A stretch of 64,000 bases of DNA from Desulfopila sp. IMCC35008 (GCF_010646885.2 NZ_CP050700.1:1028001-1092000), one strand, 5' to 3'; counted from the first letter of the stretch, positions 44,047-53,131 are shown. The notes: generated by a model from the letters alone, not told the origin. Made by a program: numbers and translations.

Positions 44047-46173
44047 ATGCGTTCATCGATCACCCCTGAAGTCGTATCACCTCTTGTTCCGTTTTTTACT
44101 CCCCAATCTATAGGTGTTATCGGCGCTTCTGATAATCCGAATAAGGTCGGGTACATGATCCTGCAAAATCTGTTGCGGGACGGGTTTGACGGGCGATTGT
44201 ATGGGGTAAATCCCAAGGCGACATCGATCCTGGGGGTCCCTTGTTTTGCTTCTCTTGCAGAGTGTGGTGAGGATGTTGACCTTGTTATACTGGCAGTACC
44301 GGCCGGCAGGGTAATACAGGCACTTGAAGATGCAGTGGGGGTCAAAATTAAAGGAGCCGTTGTGGTCGCTTCCGGTTTCAGGGAGGATGGTGAAGACGGT
44401 ACGGAACTTGAGAGAAAACTGATGGAGTTTTGTCTTCGTCATAAGGTGCGATTGCTTGGACCGAATTGTCTGGGCCTGATCAATACCGAAAACAGGATGA
44501 ATCTATCTTTTGGGCCATCCCTGCCGGCTGCAGGTGGTTTAAGCGTCTTTTCCCAATCCGGAGCGGTTTTGACTGGCATGCTCGATTGCGCCGCTTCACT
44601 GCAACTCGGTCTGGCTAAGGCGATCAGCGTTGGTAATAAGGCGGATCTCTCAGAGGTTGATCTTCTCAAAGGGTTGGCCGAAGATGAACAGACCAAGGTA
44701 ATACTTGGCTATCTTGAGGATATAACAACTGGCGACAGATTTGTGCGTGCCGCTGAACAGGCCTCAGAGAATAAGCCGGTGATTATGCTGAAAGCCGGTA
44801 CGACAGAGGCGGGTATGAAGACGGCTGCCAGTCATACCGGTGTCCTGGTAGACCATGACCTCGCCTATGGAGCTGCCTTTAAGCGCTCTGGAATTATCCG
44901 GGCAGATTCCTTTGCTGCACTGTTTGACTATGGGTTGGCATTATCGTTGCAACCATTACCGGCAGGAAACCGGGTCCTGATAATTAGTAATGCAGGGGGG
45001 CCGGCCACCCTGGCTGCAGATGCCGTGGAAAAAGCAGGTATGCGACTGGCTTCTATCGAACCGCGCCCGACAATACGGTTGCTGGAACAGACACCGAGGG
45101 GCTCTTCATCTACACCGAGTCCGGTATATGTGCTCGGTGATTCATCAGTAGACAAGTATCTGCTGGCGATTCGGGAAAGCCAAGAAAATCCCGAAGTCGA
45201 TGCCATATTGCTCATCCTGGCACCGCAGACGATGAGTCATCCTGAAGATATAAAACAGCGAATCCTGGCTCTGCCGAAAGGGAAAAAACCGGTGATGCTC
45301 ATCCTGATGGGAAGAGGCGGACTGGATCGTAATGAACATTCCCGTTGGACAGTACCTGTTTATGGTTCACCGGAACAGGCTCTTGCTGCATTAAAGGTTA
45401 TGTATGAGTATGCTCTTTGGAAAAAACGTCCCCCACGAATGGTAACGCGGTTTCGGGTTAATAAGCGGCGTGTTGAACGTATAATTACCAGGAGTCAGCG
45501 TGCCGGCCGCTTATCTGTTGGTGAGGTGAAAGGGAAGGCTGCCTTGGCCGCATACGGATTCAAGATTCCACAAGGTGCGTTGGCTGCGACCCTGGAAGAA
45601 AGTTTGGAGGTCGCGGAACAGATTGGTTTCCCGGTGGCCATGAAGGTGTTGTCGCCGGATATTGTCCATAAAAGCGATCTCGGTGGTGTCTATCTCAATG
45701 TGCAGAATATGGAGCAGGTAGAGGATACCTACAATCTGATGATGTTGAAAATAGGTAAACGTGCACCAAGAGCAAAAATAGAAGGAATTTACGTAGAAAG
45801 GATGATTCGTAAAGGACTGGAAGTTATTATCGGCATGAATCGCGATCCTCAGTTTGGTCCGATGTTGATGTTCGGCCTGGGGGGGATCTTTGTGGAGGTG
45901 ATGAAGGATGTAACGTTTCACCTGGCACCCGTCACCGAGGCGGAGGCCGTAACCATGCTCAAATCGACGCGTTCCTACGCTATGCTGGAAGGGCGTCGGG
46001 GGCAGGGTGGTGTTGATGTTACTGCCATTGCTTCCGGGTTGCAGCGAATCAGCCAGTTGACCACCGATTTCCCACAAATACTCGAACTTGACATCAATCC
46101 TTTTATTGTAGGGGATATCGGTTCGGAGCCTGTTGTTGCTGATGTTCGGATGATGGTTGCCCCGCCGAGATAA
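44047..46173 (+). CDS. Acetate/acyl-CoA ligase (ADP-forming), fused alpha-beta type
   Basis: Converts acyl-CoA, ADP and phosphate to the acid, CoA and ATP (or the reverse), conserving energy in anaerobes. The 708 residues have a CoA-binding domain (IGVIGASDNPNKVGYMIL), a succinyl-CoA ligase-like domain with the phospho-His263 in AASHTGVLVDHD, and a C-terminal ATP-grasp domain from about 490 (GFPVAMKVLSPDIVHKSDLG). ATG 44047 has AGGAGG nine bases upstream; an in-frame ATG at 44023 precedes that site. The substrate may be acetate or another short acid. Confidence 0.93.
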   Translation: MRSSITPEVVSPLVPFFTPQSIGVIGASDNPNKVGYMILQNLLRDGFDGRLYGVNPKATSILGVPCFASLAECGEDVDLVILAVPAGRVIQALEDAVGVKIKGAVVVASGFREDGEDGTELERKLMEFCLRHKVRLLGPNCLGLINTENRMNLSFGPSLPAAGGLSVFSQSGAVLTGMLDCAASLQLGLAKAISVGNKADLSEVDLLKGLAEDEQTKVILGYLEDITTGDRFVRAAEQASENKPVIMLKAGTTEAGMKTAASHTGVLVDHDLAYGAAFKRSGIIRADSFAALFDYGLALSLQPLPAGNRVLIISNAGGPATLAADAVEKAGMRLASIEPRPTIRLLEQTPRGSSSTPSPVYVLGDSSVDKYLLAIRESQENPEVDAILLILAPQTMSHPEDIKQRILALPKGKKPVMLILMGRGGLDRNEHSRWTVPVYGSPEQALAALKVMYEYALWKKRPPRMVTRFRVNKRRVERIITRSQRAGRLSVGEVKGKAALAAYGFKIPQGALAATLEESLEVAEQIGFPVAMKVLSPDIVHKSDLGGVYLNVQNMEQVEDTYNLMMLKIGKRAPRAKIEGIYVERMIRKGLEVIIGMNRDPQFGPMLMFGLGGIFVEVMKDVTFHLAPVTEAEAVTMLKSTRSYAMLEGRRGQGGVDVTAIASGLQRISQLTTDFPQILELDINPFIVGDIGSEPVVADVRMMVAPPR

Positions 46174-46209
46174 CGGTATAAACAATGTCCTCTGTTGAGG
46201 TGAATTACA

Positions 46210-48087
46210 ATGAAATATGATCCGGACTGGCAGGAAACATATAAAGATATGTTAATGAGTGCAGCCCAGGCAGTACAGAATATCCAATCAGGGCACAGGG
46301 TTTTTCTTGGCACCGGTTGTGGAGAGCCAATAGTCCTGGTGGAGGCGATGGTACGCCTCTCCAAATCGGTAGCCGATGTGGAGATCATAGAGTTGCTCAC
46401 CAAGGGCGACGCGCCATATATTGACCGGCGATATGCTGATATCTTCAAGGTAAATTCCTTTTTTATCGGGCATAATGTTAGAGAGGTTTTTTCTGAAGGG
46501 AGGGGCGATTATACACCTATTCTCCTATCTGATATCCCGAGACTGTTTAATTCGGGTCAGCTGCCCATAGACGTGGCCCTGATCCAGGTGACCCCGCCCG
46601 ATTCTCGGGGCCGGGTCAGCCTCGGGGTGTCTGTCGATATCGTCAGGAGTGCGGCGGAAAACGCTTCCCTGGTAATCGCCCAGGTAAATCCGCAGATGCC
46701 CTGGACAAGAGGGACCAGTCAACTTGACATCAATGATCTTGACATCCTTGTTGAGGCTGATGTGCCGCTTCTTGAAAGGAGTGAGCCGGAACCCAAAGAG
46801 GTCTGTCAACATATTGCCCGGTTTGCCGCGGCTCTCGTGCCGGACGGGTCGACGCTTGAGTTTGGCCTGGGCAGGGTACCAGGTTACGGACGTATTCCCC
46901 AGGCTGTGTTGCGGTATCTTAAGGATAAGAAGGATCTTGGAATTCACACCGAACTGATAACCGACCAGATCATCGAACTCATCGAGGCCGGGGTTATTAC
47001 CGGGGCGCGAAAATCACTCGACCGGGGCAAGATAGTTGCCAGTTTTTGTATGGGTTCCAGCCAGCTCTATGAATATGTCGATGATAATCCATTGTTTTCA
47101 TTCCGGCCGACGGAATATGTGAATGACTCCAATATTATTGGTAAACAGAACAAGATGGTCACCTTTAACATGGCCCTGGAAGTTGATCTCACCGGGCAGA
47201 TATGTTCTGACTCGGAAGGCGGTATGTTTTATTCCGGTATCGGTGGCCAGGTTGATTTTAACCGTGGTGCAGCTCTTTCAGAAGGTGGGCGACCCGTTAT
47301 GCTGATTCCATCCCGTACGGTTGATGGTGAGTCGAGGATCGTCCCACGTTTGCGGACCGGCAGCGGGGTGGTTATTACCCGTGGTACTGTTCATTATGTA
47401 GTCACCGAGTATGGGGTTGCCTACCTCCATGGGAAGTCCGTACAGGATCGTACCCTGGCCCTGATCTCCATTGCCCATCCGGATGATCGTGAGTGGCTGC
47501 TCAAAGAGGCAATTGAGGCAAAGTTCATACGGGCAGAATTCGCTGAGGTCGAGGGCAAGTTTGTGGTCGCCTCCCGCGACTATATGAAGACAAGTTATCT
47601 GCTCAAAAACGGAACCCAGATCTTGTTTCGTCCTGTTCACCCTACCGATGAACCGCTGATGCGTGATCTGGTGTATGATCTTTCCAAGGAGACCGTGTAT
47701 TATCGCTTCATGAATCATAACCAGCGATTCGGCCAAAGGCAGATCCAGAATTTTGTCTATGTGGACCACCGGAAAGATGTTGCTATTGTGGGTACGTTAC
47801 CTGAGGCTTACGGGGAAGAGATTATTGCCGTGGGCAGGTACTATCTCGATGAACGAACAAACAGGGCAGAGGTTGCTTTTGTCATTCGGGATGAATGGCA
47901 GGGGTTCGGTATAGGCTCATTCCTGTTTGAGCATCTGAAAAAGATTGCCTTGTCGAGTGGAATTTCCGGTTTTACTGCGGAAGTTTTGCGTCAGAATATG
48001 CGGATGCAGGCTATATTCAATCATTCAGGCCTGAAGGTGAGTTCCGGGCTTGAAGATGGAGTTTTCGGTTATATCATGGACTTCTGA
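46210..48087 (+). CDS. Acetyl-CoA hydrolase/CoA-transferase fused to a GNAT acetyltransferase domain
   Basis: The 625 residues start with a class I CoA-transferase of the AbfT/acetyl-CoA hydrolase family: GTGCGEPIVLVEAM, the catalytic Glu324 in NMALEVDLTGQ and SGIGGQVDFNRGA. From about 470 a GNAT domain follows (FRPVHPTDEPLMRDLVYDLS, DEWQGFGIGSFLFEHL with the acetyl-CoA loop). The GNAT part may acetylate and regulate acyl-CoA enzymes, such as the synthetase encoded 36 bases upstream; this is inference. The two genes look like one acetate-metabolism operon. Confidence 0.93.
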   Translation: MKYDPDWQETYKDMLMSAAQAVQNIQSGHRVFLGTGCGEPIVLVEAMVRLSKSVADVEIIELLTKGDAPYIDRRYADIFKVNSFFIGHNVREVFSEGRGDYTPILLSDIPRLFNSGQLPIDVALIQVTPPDSRGRVSLGVSVDIVRSAAENASLVIAQVNPQMPWTRGTSQLDINDLDILVEADVPLLERSEPEPKEVCQHIARFAAALVPDGSTLEFGLGRVPGYGRIPQAVLRYLKDKKDLGIHTELITDQIIELIEAGVITGARKSLDRGKIVASFCMGSSQLYEYVDDNPLFSFRPTEYVNDSNIIGKQNKMVTFNMALEVDLTGQICSDSEGGMFYSGIGGQVDFNRGAALSEGGRPVMLIPSRTVDGESRIVPRLRTGSGVVITRGTVHYVVTEYGVAYLHGKSVQDRTLALISIAHPDDREWLLKEAIEAKFIRAEFAEVEGKFVVASRDYMKTSYLLKNGTQILFRPVHPTDEPLMRDLVYDLSKETVYYRFMNHNQRFGQRQIQNFVYVDHRKDVAIVGTLPEAYGEEIIAVGRYYLDERTNRAEVAFVIRDEWQGFGIGSFLFEHLKKIALSSGISGFTAEVLRQNMRMQAIFNHSGLKVSSGLEDGVFGYIMDF

Positions 48088-48166
48088 TAGCTTGATGTTA
48101 TAGTCTTGGCTGTTGTTTGTAGTTAGTTTCATCCAAATATTATTTCATTATACGATTCAGGAAGAT

Positions 48167-48670
48167 ATGAATATACACCTGCAGTCGTCCCGGTGCGTGA
48201 TATGGGGCGCAATTATTTTGTTTGTAATTCTTTGCGTGGCACCATCTGCCTTTTCTGAGCAGATTGGTGAGGTTCGAACCCGGTTTAAAGTGCTTGGGGC
48301 CAACGATAAAATTGTTATCGAGGCCTTTGACGATCCGGATATACCAGGAGCGACATGTTATTTGAGCAGGGCCAAGACCGGGGGGCTTTCCGGGTCTGTC
48401 GGCTTAGCTGAGGATCGTTCTGATGCATCCCTTTCCTGCCGTCAGACAGGTGCAATCACACTGCCCCAAAACGTTGCATCGGGTAAAGCGGATGGTAAAC
48501 GGGTCTTTCGAAAATCCACATCAATTCTCTTTAAGTCCATGCAGGTTGTTCGCTTTTACGACAAAAAACGAAATTGCCTGGTATATCTGACCTACTCAAA
48601 TAAATTGATTGACGGCTCACCCAAAAACAGTATCTCAACCATCCCTATCACCAAGGGGTGGGATGAATGA
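48167..48670 (+). CDS. creA: CreA family exported protein
   Basis: The 167 residues have a signal peptide (ending about AFSEQ) and the full CreA signature: IVIEAFDDPDIPGATCYLSRAKTGG, LAEDRSDASLSCRQTG, RKSTSILFKSMQVVRFYDKKRN and GSPKNSISTIPI. The two cysteines in TCYLS and LSCRQ are conserved in the family and may pair. CreA is periplasmic and its function is unknown. ATG 48167 follows AGGAAG; the frame from 48113 has no such site. Confidence 0.93.
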   Translation: MNIHLQSSRCVIWGAIILFVILCVAPSAFSEQIGEVRTRFKVLGANDKIVIEAFDDPDIPGATCYLSRAKTGGLSGSVGLAEDRSDASLSCRQTGAITLPQNVASGKADGKRVFRKSTSILFKSMQVVRFYDKKRNCLVYLTYSNKLIDGSPKNSISTIPITKGWDE

Positions 48671-48697
48671 TTCCCCAAACCCGGTAATTTTCCAGCA

Positions 48698-49396
48698 ATG
48701 AATACTAATGAAGATGTCACGCTAAGCAGGCAACAGGAGAGCTGTAAACAGTGCGGTCAATGTTGTGTGAACGGGGGGGCCGCCCTGCATGGGCCTGATC
48801 TGGGGCTGATTCAATCCGGTCGTATTCCGCAGAGCAACCTGATTACACTGCGTAAGGGCGAAATGGCGCATAACCCGGTGGTTGGGAAAGTTCAGCCGCT
48901 GGAGCAGGAATTGGTTAAACTGAAAGGGACCGGAAAGCAATGGAACTGTTGTTACTTCGATATCGGCAGTACTGGCTGCTCCCTTTACGAACACCGTCCT
49001 CTGGCCTGCCGGGTCCTTCAATGTTGGGACCCTGAAAAAATACTGGATATGGTGAATCGAGACACCTTGACGCGACGCGACATCATTGGAGAGGATGATC
49101 CGCTATGGCCACTGATTGTCGAGCACGATGGTACATTTCCCTGTCCCGATTTCTTGTCCCTTCCGGATTTGGCAGCAGGGGAGCCAAATGTGTCCAAGCA
49201 GGATCTGCAAAATATTGTAAACGGAGATCTCAGGTTTCGTGACAAGGTTTCGAAAGAACATTCACTGAAGGTTAGTGATGAGCTTTTCTACTTTGGTCGA
49301 CCCCTGTTTCAGCTTCTCCAACCGTTCGGTATTCGTGTTTCGGAATCGCCCTTCGGGTTGGAGTTGCATTGGCCTCGGGAAATCAAGCTTCCCTGA
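48698..49396 (+). CDS. YkgJ-type cysteine-cluster protein
   Basis: The 232 residues carry the zinc- or iron-chelating cluster of the YkgJ/CxxCxxCC family: ESCKQCGQCC (C16, C19, C22, C23), later GCSLYEHRPLACRVLQCW. Function is unknown; members are thought to bind metal. The gene begins 27 bases after creA and ends one base short of the convergent ferredoxin-type gene, with no terminator between them. Confidence 0.88.
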   Translation: MNTNEDVTLSRQQESCKQCGQCCVNGGAALHGPDLGLIQSGRIPQSNLITLRKGEMAHNPVVGKVQPLEQELVKLKGTGKQWNCCYFDIGSTGCSLYEHRPLACRVLQCWDPEKILDMVNRDTLTRRDIIGEDDPLWPLIVEHDGTFPCPDFLSLPDLAAGEPNVSKQDLQNIVNGDLRFRDKVSKEHSLKVSDELFYFGRPLFQLLQPFGIRVSESPFGLELHWPREIKLP

Positions 49397-49397
49397 T

Positions 49398-50156
49398 TTA
49401 CCATCTCTTGCGTTCTATTTCTTCACCCTGAACCGATAAGGTCACTTGCTCCACCGGTACTTTGGCACCCGATTTCTGAATGGCCTGACGCAGTATCACA
49501 TTCATGGATGAGCAGCAGGGAACTTCCATGATCAGGATAGTAATCTTCTTGAGATTGCAATTCTTTAAGATTTCCGTGAATCGGTCCACATAATTCTCGG
49601 CATCGTCAAATTTCGGGCAGCCCATCATGACTACTTTCCCGTCCAGATACTTTTCCTGGAATCGTCGTGCGGCAACAGCTGTGCAGTCGGCGGCAATCAG
49701 GATATCTGCGTTTTGCAGGAACGGCGCGGTAGGCGGTATAAGCCTGATCTGTATCGGCCAGTGAGCAAGTCCCGAAGGAGTATCATCTGCAGTCGGGATC
49801 GCCTGGGGAACATTGGCAGCCTGGCATGGAGTGGCAGCCGGTTTAAATGTCTGCAACTGAGCAGAAGGGCACCCTCCACCTAGAGGTGGGGTTTTGGTTT
49901 GTTCTACCTTTTGGGCGGCAAGAAACTTCTCCACTGCCTCTTCGTCAAATTCATCCGCTTCCCTTTCAATTATCTCAAGGGCACCGGTAGGACACGAGCC
50001 AAGACACGCACCTAGACCGTCGCAGAGTTTATCGGCCACAAGTTTGGCTTTGCCGTTGATTATCTGCAGGGATCCTTCTGCGCAGTCTGGTACACAAAGT
50101 CCGCACCCGTCGCACAGTTCTTCATTGATCCTTATAATCTTCCGTATATTTTTCAT
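49398..50156 (-). CDS. 4Fe-4S ferredoxin-type protein with extended cysteine-rich C-terminus
   Basis: The 252 residues begin with a 4Fe-4S domain: a normal set C15, C18, C21, C25 (ELCDGCGLCVPDC), and a second set CDGLGACLGSCPTGAL with only C45, C51 and C55, so the second cluster is atypical. The C-terminal half has further cysteines (GGGCPSAQ, MGCPKFDD, EVPCCSS) that may bind another cofactor. GGAGG precedes ATG 50156. An FNR/HcpR-like box and a -10 lie upstream (50235-50275), the same layout as before hcp. It is probably an electron carrier in nitrosative stress. Confidence 0.88.
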   Translation of the reverse strand: MKNIRKIIRINEELCDGCGLCVPDCAEGSLQIINGKAKLVADKLCDGLGACLGSCPTGALEIIEREADEFDEEAVEKFLAAQKVEQTKTPPLGGGCPSAQLQTFKPAATPCQAANVPQAIPTADDTPSGLAHWPIQIRLIPPTAPFLQNADILIAADCTAVAARRFQEKYLDGKVVMMGCPKFDDAENYVDRFTEILKNCNLKKITILIMEVPCCSSMNVILRQAIQKSGAKVPVEQVTLSVQGEEIERKRW

Positions 50157-50234
50157 GCTTTCCTCCAGTGATAGTAGCTTCATTCCCACTCTGTTCAAGC
50201 TTGTTTAAGGAGCAGGCTGATCTTGTATGTTTTA

Positions 50235-50275
50235 ACTATAACACAGGCTCGGGAAGATTCTTTGATCTGGGTCAA
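50235..50275 (-). promoter_or_regulatory. FNR/HcpR-like operator and -10 before the ferredoxin-type gene
   Basis: TTGATCTGGGTCAA (50262-50275, plus-strand reading) has the TTGAT-N4-ATCAA form of CRP/FNR-family sites with one change. On the minus strand TATAGT (50240-50235) lies 21 bases downstream, close to the class II FNR geometry centred near -41. The box differs by one base from the one before hcp. Confidence 0.65.
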
Positions 50276-50377
50276 TTATAAATAGTTTTCAAAAGATTTT
50301 TCACGTATCCTTGAAGTTCAGATTATGGACCGGGGCAGGGAACCCCTTTCACTGGGGTAGTTGATAACCTGAAATGG

Positions 50378-51007
50378 TTATAGTGACTCAGCCAATACAG
50401 CCTGACAGAGACGTTTACTGCCAATCTTTTCCATAAATCGCGCTGTACGCAATTCTACGCTGCTGTTCTGTTGGTAATAAACCAGGCATCTGCGCACCAG
50501 TTCAACAGCCTGCTCATCAGAGAGGCCTTCTGCGATCAGGTCTCCAATCCTTGGTCGTCCGCCTCCGTTTCCTCCGAAGAGAACCTTCCAACCCTTTGCT
50601 GTGGCAATTAACCCCACATCTCTGATATAAGGCTCGGTACAACACCTTTTGCAGGCTGCTATGGCAATTTTAACTTTGGCTTTAAGTGGTTTTGGTAAGA
50701 CTATTTGCGATATTTTGCCAGCAATTGTTTTGCCATTTGCCACACCATATTTGCATTGATCGTATCCTGGGCAGAAATGTATATAGGTTATTCCGTTTGC
50801 TGTCTCAAAACGGGGAAAGAGTTGCAGTTCAGAGCTGACATTTTGAATAACATCGGGGGCTGCAGCGATGGCAAGCCTGCCCCCGGTGCCGAACCTGGCT
50901 TTTTCCACCCCATGCTTGTCAAGTAGTGTCGCGATTATTTTGAGGTCGTCCGGGGTCAGTTCTTCCGCCCGGAATCCTTTTATATGTTGAAAACGCTGGT
51001 GGGTCAT
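50378..51007 (-). CDS. Small siroheme/4Fe-4S sulfite or nitrite reductase-like protein
   Basis: The 209 residues hold one ferredoxin-like half-domain and one siroheme/4Fe-4S domain. Cluster ligands are C79 and C85 (CPGYDQC) and C119 and C123 (ACKRCC), the Cx5C...Cx3C pattern of siroheme reductases. FGGNGGGRPRIGD follows. The size matches the low-molecular-weight assimilatory-type sulfite reductases of sulfate reducers. ATG 51007 is preferred over an in-frame start at 51058, which lies within the hcp terminator. Substrate (sulfite, nitrite or other) is open. Confidence 0.85.
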   Translation of the reverse strand: MTHQRFQHIKGFRAEELTPDDLKIIATLLDKHGVEKARFGTGGRLAIAAAPDVIQNVSSELQLFPRFETANGITYIHFCPGYDQCKYGVANGKTIAGKISQIVLPKPLKAKVKIAIAACKRCCTEPYIRDVGLIATAKGWKVLFGGNGGGRPRIGDLIAEGLSDEQAVELVRRCLVYYQQNSSVELRTARFMEKIGSKRLCQAVLAESL

Positions 51008-51028
51008 TTCTCTATTTATTATAGGAAT

Positions 51029-51065
51029 GCAAAAACCGGGTGGAGGCCTGAGCCTCAACCCGGTT
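51029..51065 (-). terminator. Terminator-like hairpin after hcp
   Basis: On the minus strand AACCGGGTTGAGGC pairs with CCTCCACCCGGTT (one mismatch), followed by TTTTGC. It lies 40 bases after hcp and 22 bases before the small reductase gene, so it may attenuate rather than fully stop transcription between them. Confidence 0.75.
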
Positions 51066-51104
51066 GGTTGTCATTATAAATGACAAAGCAAAAAATGTTA
51101 GTAT

Positions 51105-52739
51105 TTAGCCCAGGATTGTCTGCAGATCCTCAGCAGGTGTTTCCGCTATTGGCTTGATCTCAAAATTCTCAACAAGCACATTCAGTACATTGGGTGTGAT
51201 GAATGCCGGCAGGGAGGGTCCGAGACGGATATCCTTTATGCCCAGGCTCAACAGGGTGAGTAGGATTACGCACGCCTTCTGCTCGTACCAGGAAAGAATC
51301 ATGGACAGCGGCAGGTCATTGACGTCGCAATCAAATGCGGAGGCCAGAGCGACAGCGATCTGGATTGCAGAGTAGGCATCGTTGCACTGTCCCACATCGA
51401 GAAGACGGGGGATTCCACCGATATCACCAAGTTTCTTGTCAAAGAACCGGAACTTGCCGCAGGCCAGGGTCAGCACCATGCAGTCTTCCGGTACCTGCTC
51501 AACAAATTCGGTGTAATAATTGCGGCCCGGTTTGGCTCCGTCGCAGCCGCCCACCAGAAAGAAGTGACGAATTGCCTTGGCCTTAACTGCATCTATTACC
51601 TTATCTGCAACGCCAAGTACGGTGTTTCGTGCAAAACCTGTCAGTACGCTGCCCTTGTCGGTGTCTTCAGTAAATCCATCCAGGGCCAGGGCTCTTTCAA
51701 TAACGGGGGTAAAATCCTTGTTGTTATCGATGTGGCTCACCTCGGGCCAGCCGACAAGACCGGTTGTAAATACGTTGTTGATATACGAGTCTGCCGGTTT
51801 CTGGATGCAGTTTGTGGTAAAGAGTATTGCGCCGGGGAATTCAGGCATTTCTTTTTGTTGATTTTGCCATGCTGTTCCGTAGTGACCGTAGAAATGATCG
51901 TATTTCTTGAGTTCAGGATACGCGTGACAAGGTAGCATTTCACCATGGGTATAAATGTTAATGCCTTTGCCTTCGGTCTGTTTGAGCAGCAGTTCCAGAT
52001 CACGAAGATCATGACCTGTCACCAGTATCGCCTTACCCTTTTTGGCACCGAGAGGGACTTCCGTCGGAGTCGGGTGTCCGTATGTTCCTGTATTGCCGGT
52101 GTCGAGCAGTTCCATTGCCTTCAGGTTAACTTCACCGCACTTCAGGGCTATAGCAACGAGCTCTCCCAGTTCCTGTCCTTTCCTGGTGAACTCTGCGAGC
52201 GTCTCATGGATATAGGCATATATGCTGTCATCTTCCTGTCCGAGAATTGCTGCGTGATCAGCGTATGCAGCCAGCCCGCGGACACCATATACAGTGATCT
52301 GTTTGAGGGAGCGCAGATCTTCATTATCATCAAGGCCGTTAATGTAATCAAGTGCTGCACCCTGGGCTGCTAATTCAGCCACCGTTGAGGCAGGAGTGAA
52401 ATTGGCGTGTTCGGCCTCGAAAGTGACGTTGCCACCAGCAGCGGCCACTTTCTCCTTGAGCGCTTCACGCAGTTTCACGGCCTGGTTGATCCAGGACTTG
52501 AAACGTTCTGCATCAAAGTCAACGTTTGTCAGGCAGGCAAAAACAGCCTCAGCAGTAAAGCGGTCGACTCCGTTGTCAGTAATCCCTATTTTCCTTCCCT
52601 CTACGGCAACGAGGGAAAGGCCCTGCAGGGCATACGTTAAGAGATCCTGTAAGCCTGCAATATCTTCCTTTTTACCGCAAACCCCTATTTGGGTGCATCC
52701 GATACCTTTGGCTGTCTGTTCGCACTGGTTACAAAACAT
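51105..52739 (-). CDS. hcp: Hydroxylamine reductase (hybrid cluster protein)
   Basis: Hybrid iron-sulfur-oxygen cluster enzyme acting in nitric oxide or hydroxylamine detoxification. The 544 residues start MFCNQCEQTAKGIGC with C3, C6, C15 and C21, the C-x2-C-x8-C-x5-C pattern of strict anaerobes. Hybrid-cluster stretches include GHDLRDLELLLKQTEGKGINIYT, HGEMLPCHAYPELKKY, FTTNCIQKP, LACGKFRF, VGQCNDAYSAIQIAVAL. An FNR/HcpR-like box with -10 lies 160 bases upstream. No hcr reductase gene is adjacent; nearby ferredoxin-type proteins may supply electrons. Confidence 0.97.
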   Translation of the reverse strand: MFCNQCEQTAKGIGCTQIGVCGKKEDIAGLQDLLTYALQGLSLVAVEGRKIGITDNGVDRFTAEAVFACLTNVDFDAERFKSWINQAVKLREALKEKVAAAGGNVTFEAEHANFTPASTVAELAAQGAALDYINGLDDNEDLRSLKQITVYGVRGLAAYADHAAILGQEDDSIYAYIHETLAEFTRKGQELGELVAIALKCGEVNLKAMELLDTGNTGTYGHPTPTEVPLGAKKGKAILVTGHDLRDLELLLKQTEGKGINIYTHGEMLPCHAYPELKKYDHFYGHYGTAWQNQQKEMPEFPGAILFTTNCIQKPADSYINNVFTTGLVGWPEVSHIDNNKDFTPVIERALALDGFTEDTDKGSVLTGFARNTVLGVADKVIDAVKAKAIRHFFLVGGCDGAKPGRNYYTEFVEQVPEDCMVLTLACGKFRFFDKKLGDIGGIPRLLDVGQCNDAYSAIQIAVALASAFDCDVNDLPLSMILSWYEQKACVILLTLLSLGIKDIRLGPSLPAFITPNVLNVLVENFEIKPIAETPAEDLQTILG

Positions 52740-53131
52740 GTCTGCCTCCTGGGCTGATGTTTGTAGGTGTTGCCACCTGATGTGTTTTGTTTTTCCTGAT
52801 CGTCCGGCGTGGGACGAACAGTTCGATACGGAATCCTGATTTCCGCAGTTTGATAGCTCTGCGATTTAAGAACAGTGTAGTATAGGTACAGATTGAATTC
52901 TTTGATCTAGGTCAAGAAAGAATAAAAAATTATAAAATCATTTCAATTTTTCCATACACGATTGTGTCCAGATACATGAACGAGGAGGTTCCCGAGAGTT
53001 GACATTTTTTCTCAGATCGAGGCATTTTAGAAAAACAAGCGCAGGCATGTGTCTGATATTGCTGCGTTATTTATATAAAATGACGAAGAGCTGGGAAGAC
53101 AGGGTCTTCTCGGACAGTCTCCTGAGTCAAT
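52740..53131. other. Regulatory spacer upstream of hcp
   Basis: About 390 bases between hcp and the methyltransferase gene, both on the minus strand. It contains the FNR/HcpR-like box and -10 candidates at 52874-52915. The rest shows nothing recognisable; a short plus-strand ORF here has no family features. Confidence 0.5.
52874..52915 (-). promoter_or_regulatory. FNR/HcpR-like operator and -10 before hcp
   Basis: TTGATCTAGGTCAA (52902-52915) is the same box as at 50262-50275 with one base changed, and both are preceded by TTC-T. On the minus strand TATACT (52884-52879) lies 17 bases and TACACT (52879-52874) lies 22 bases downstream; the latter fits class II activation. Confidence 0.65.

Noticed and set aside
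45511..46185. 224-residue minus-strand ORF opposite the acyl-CoA synthetase gene
   Set aside because: It is antisense to the ATP-grasp domain and has no family features.
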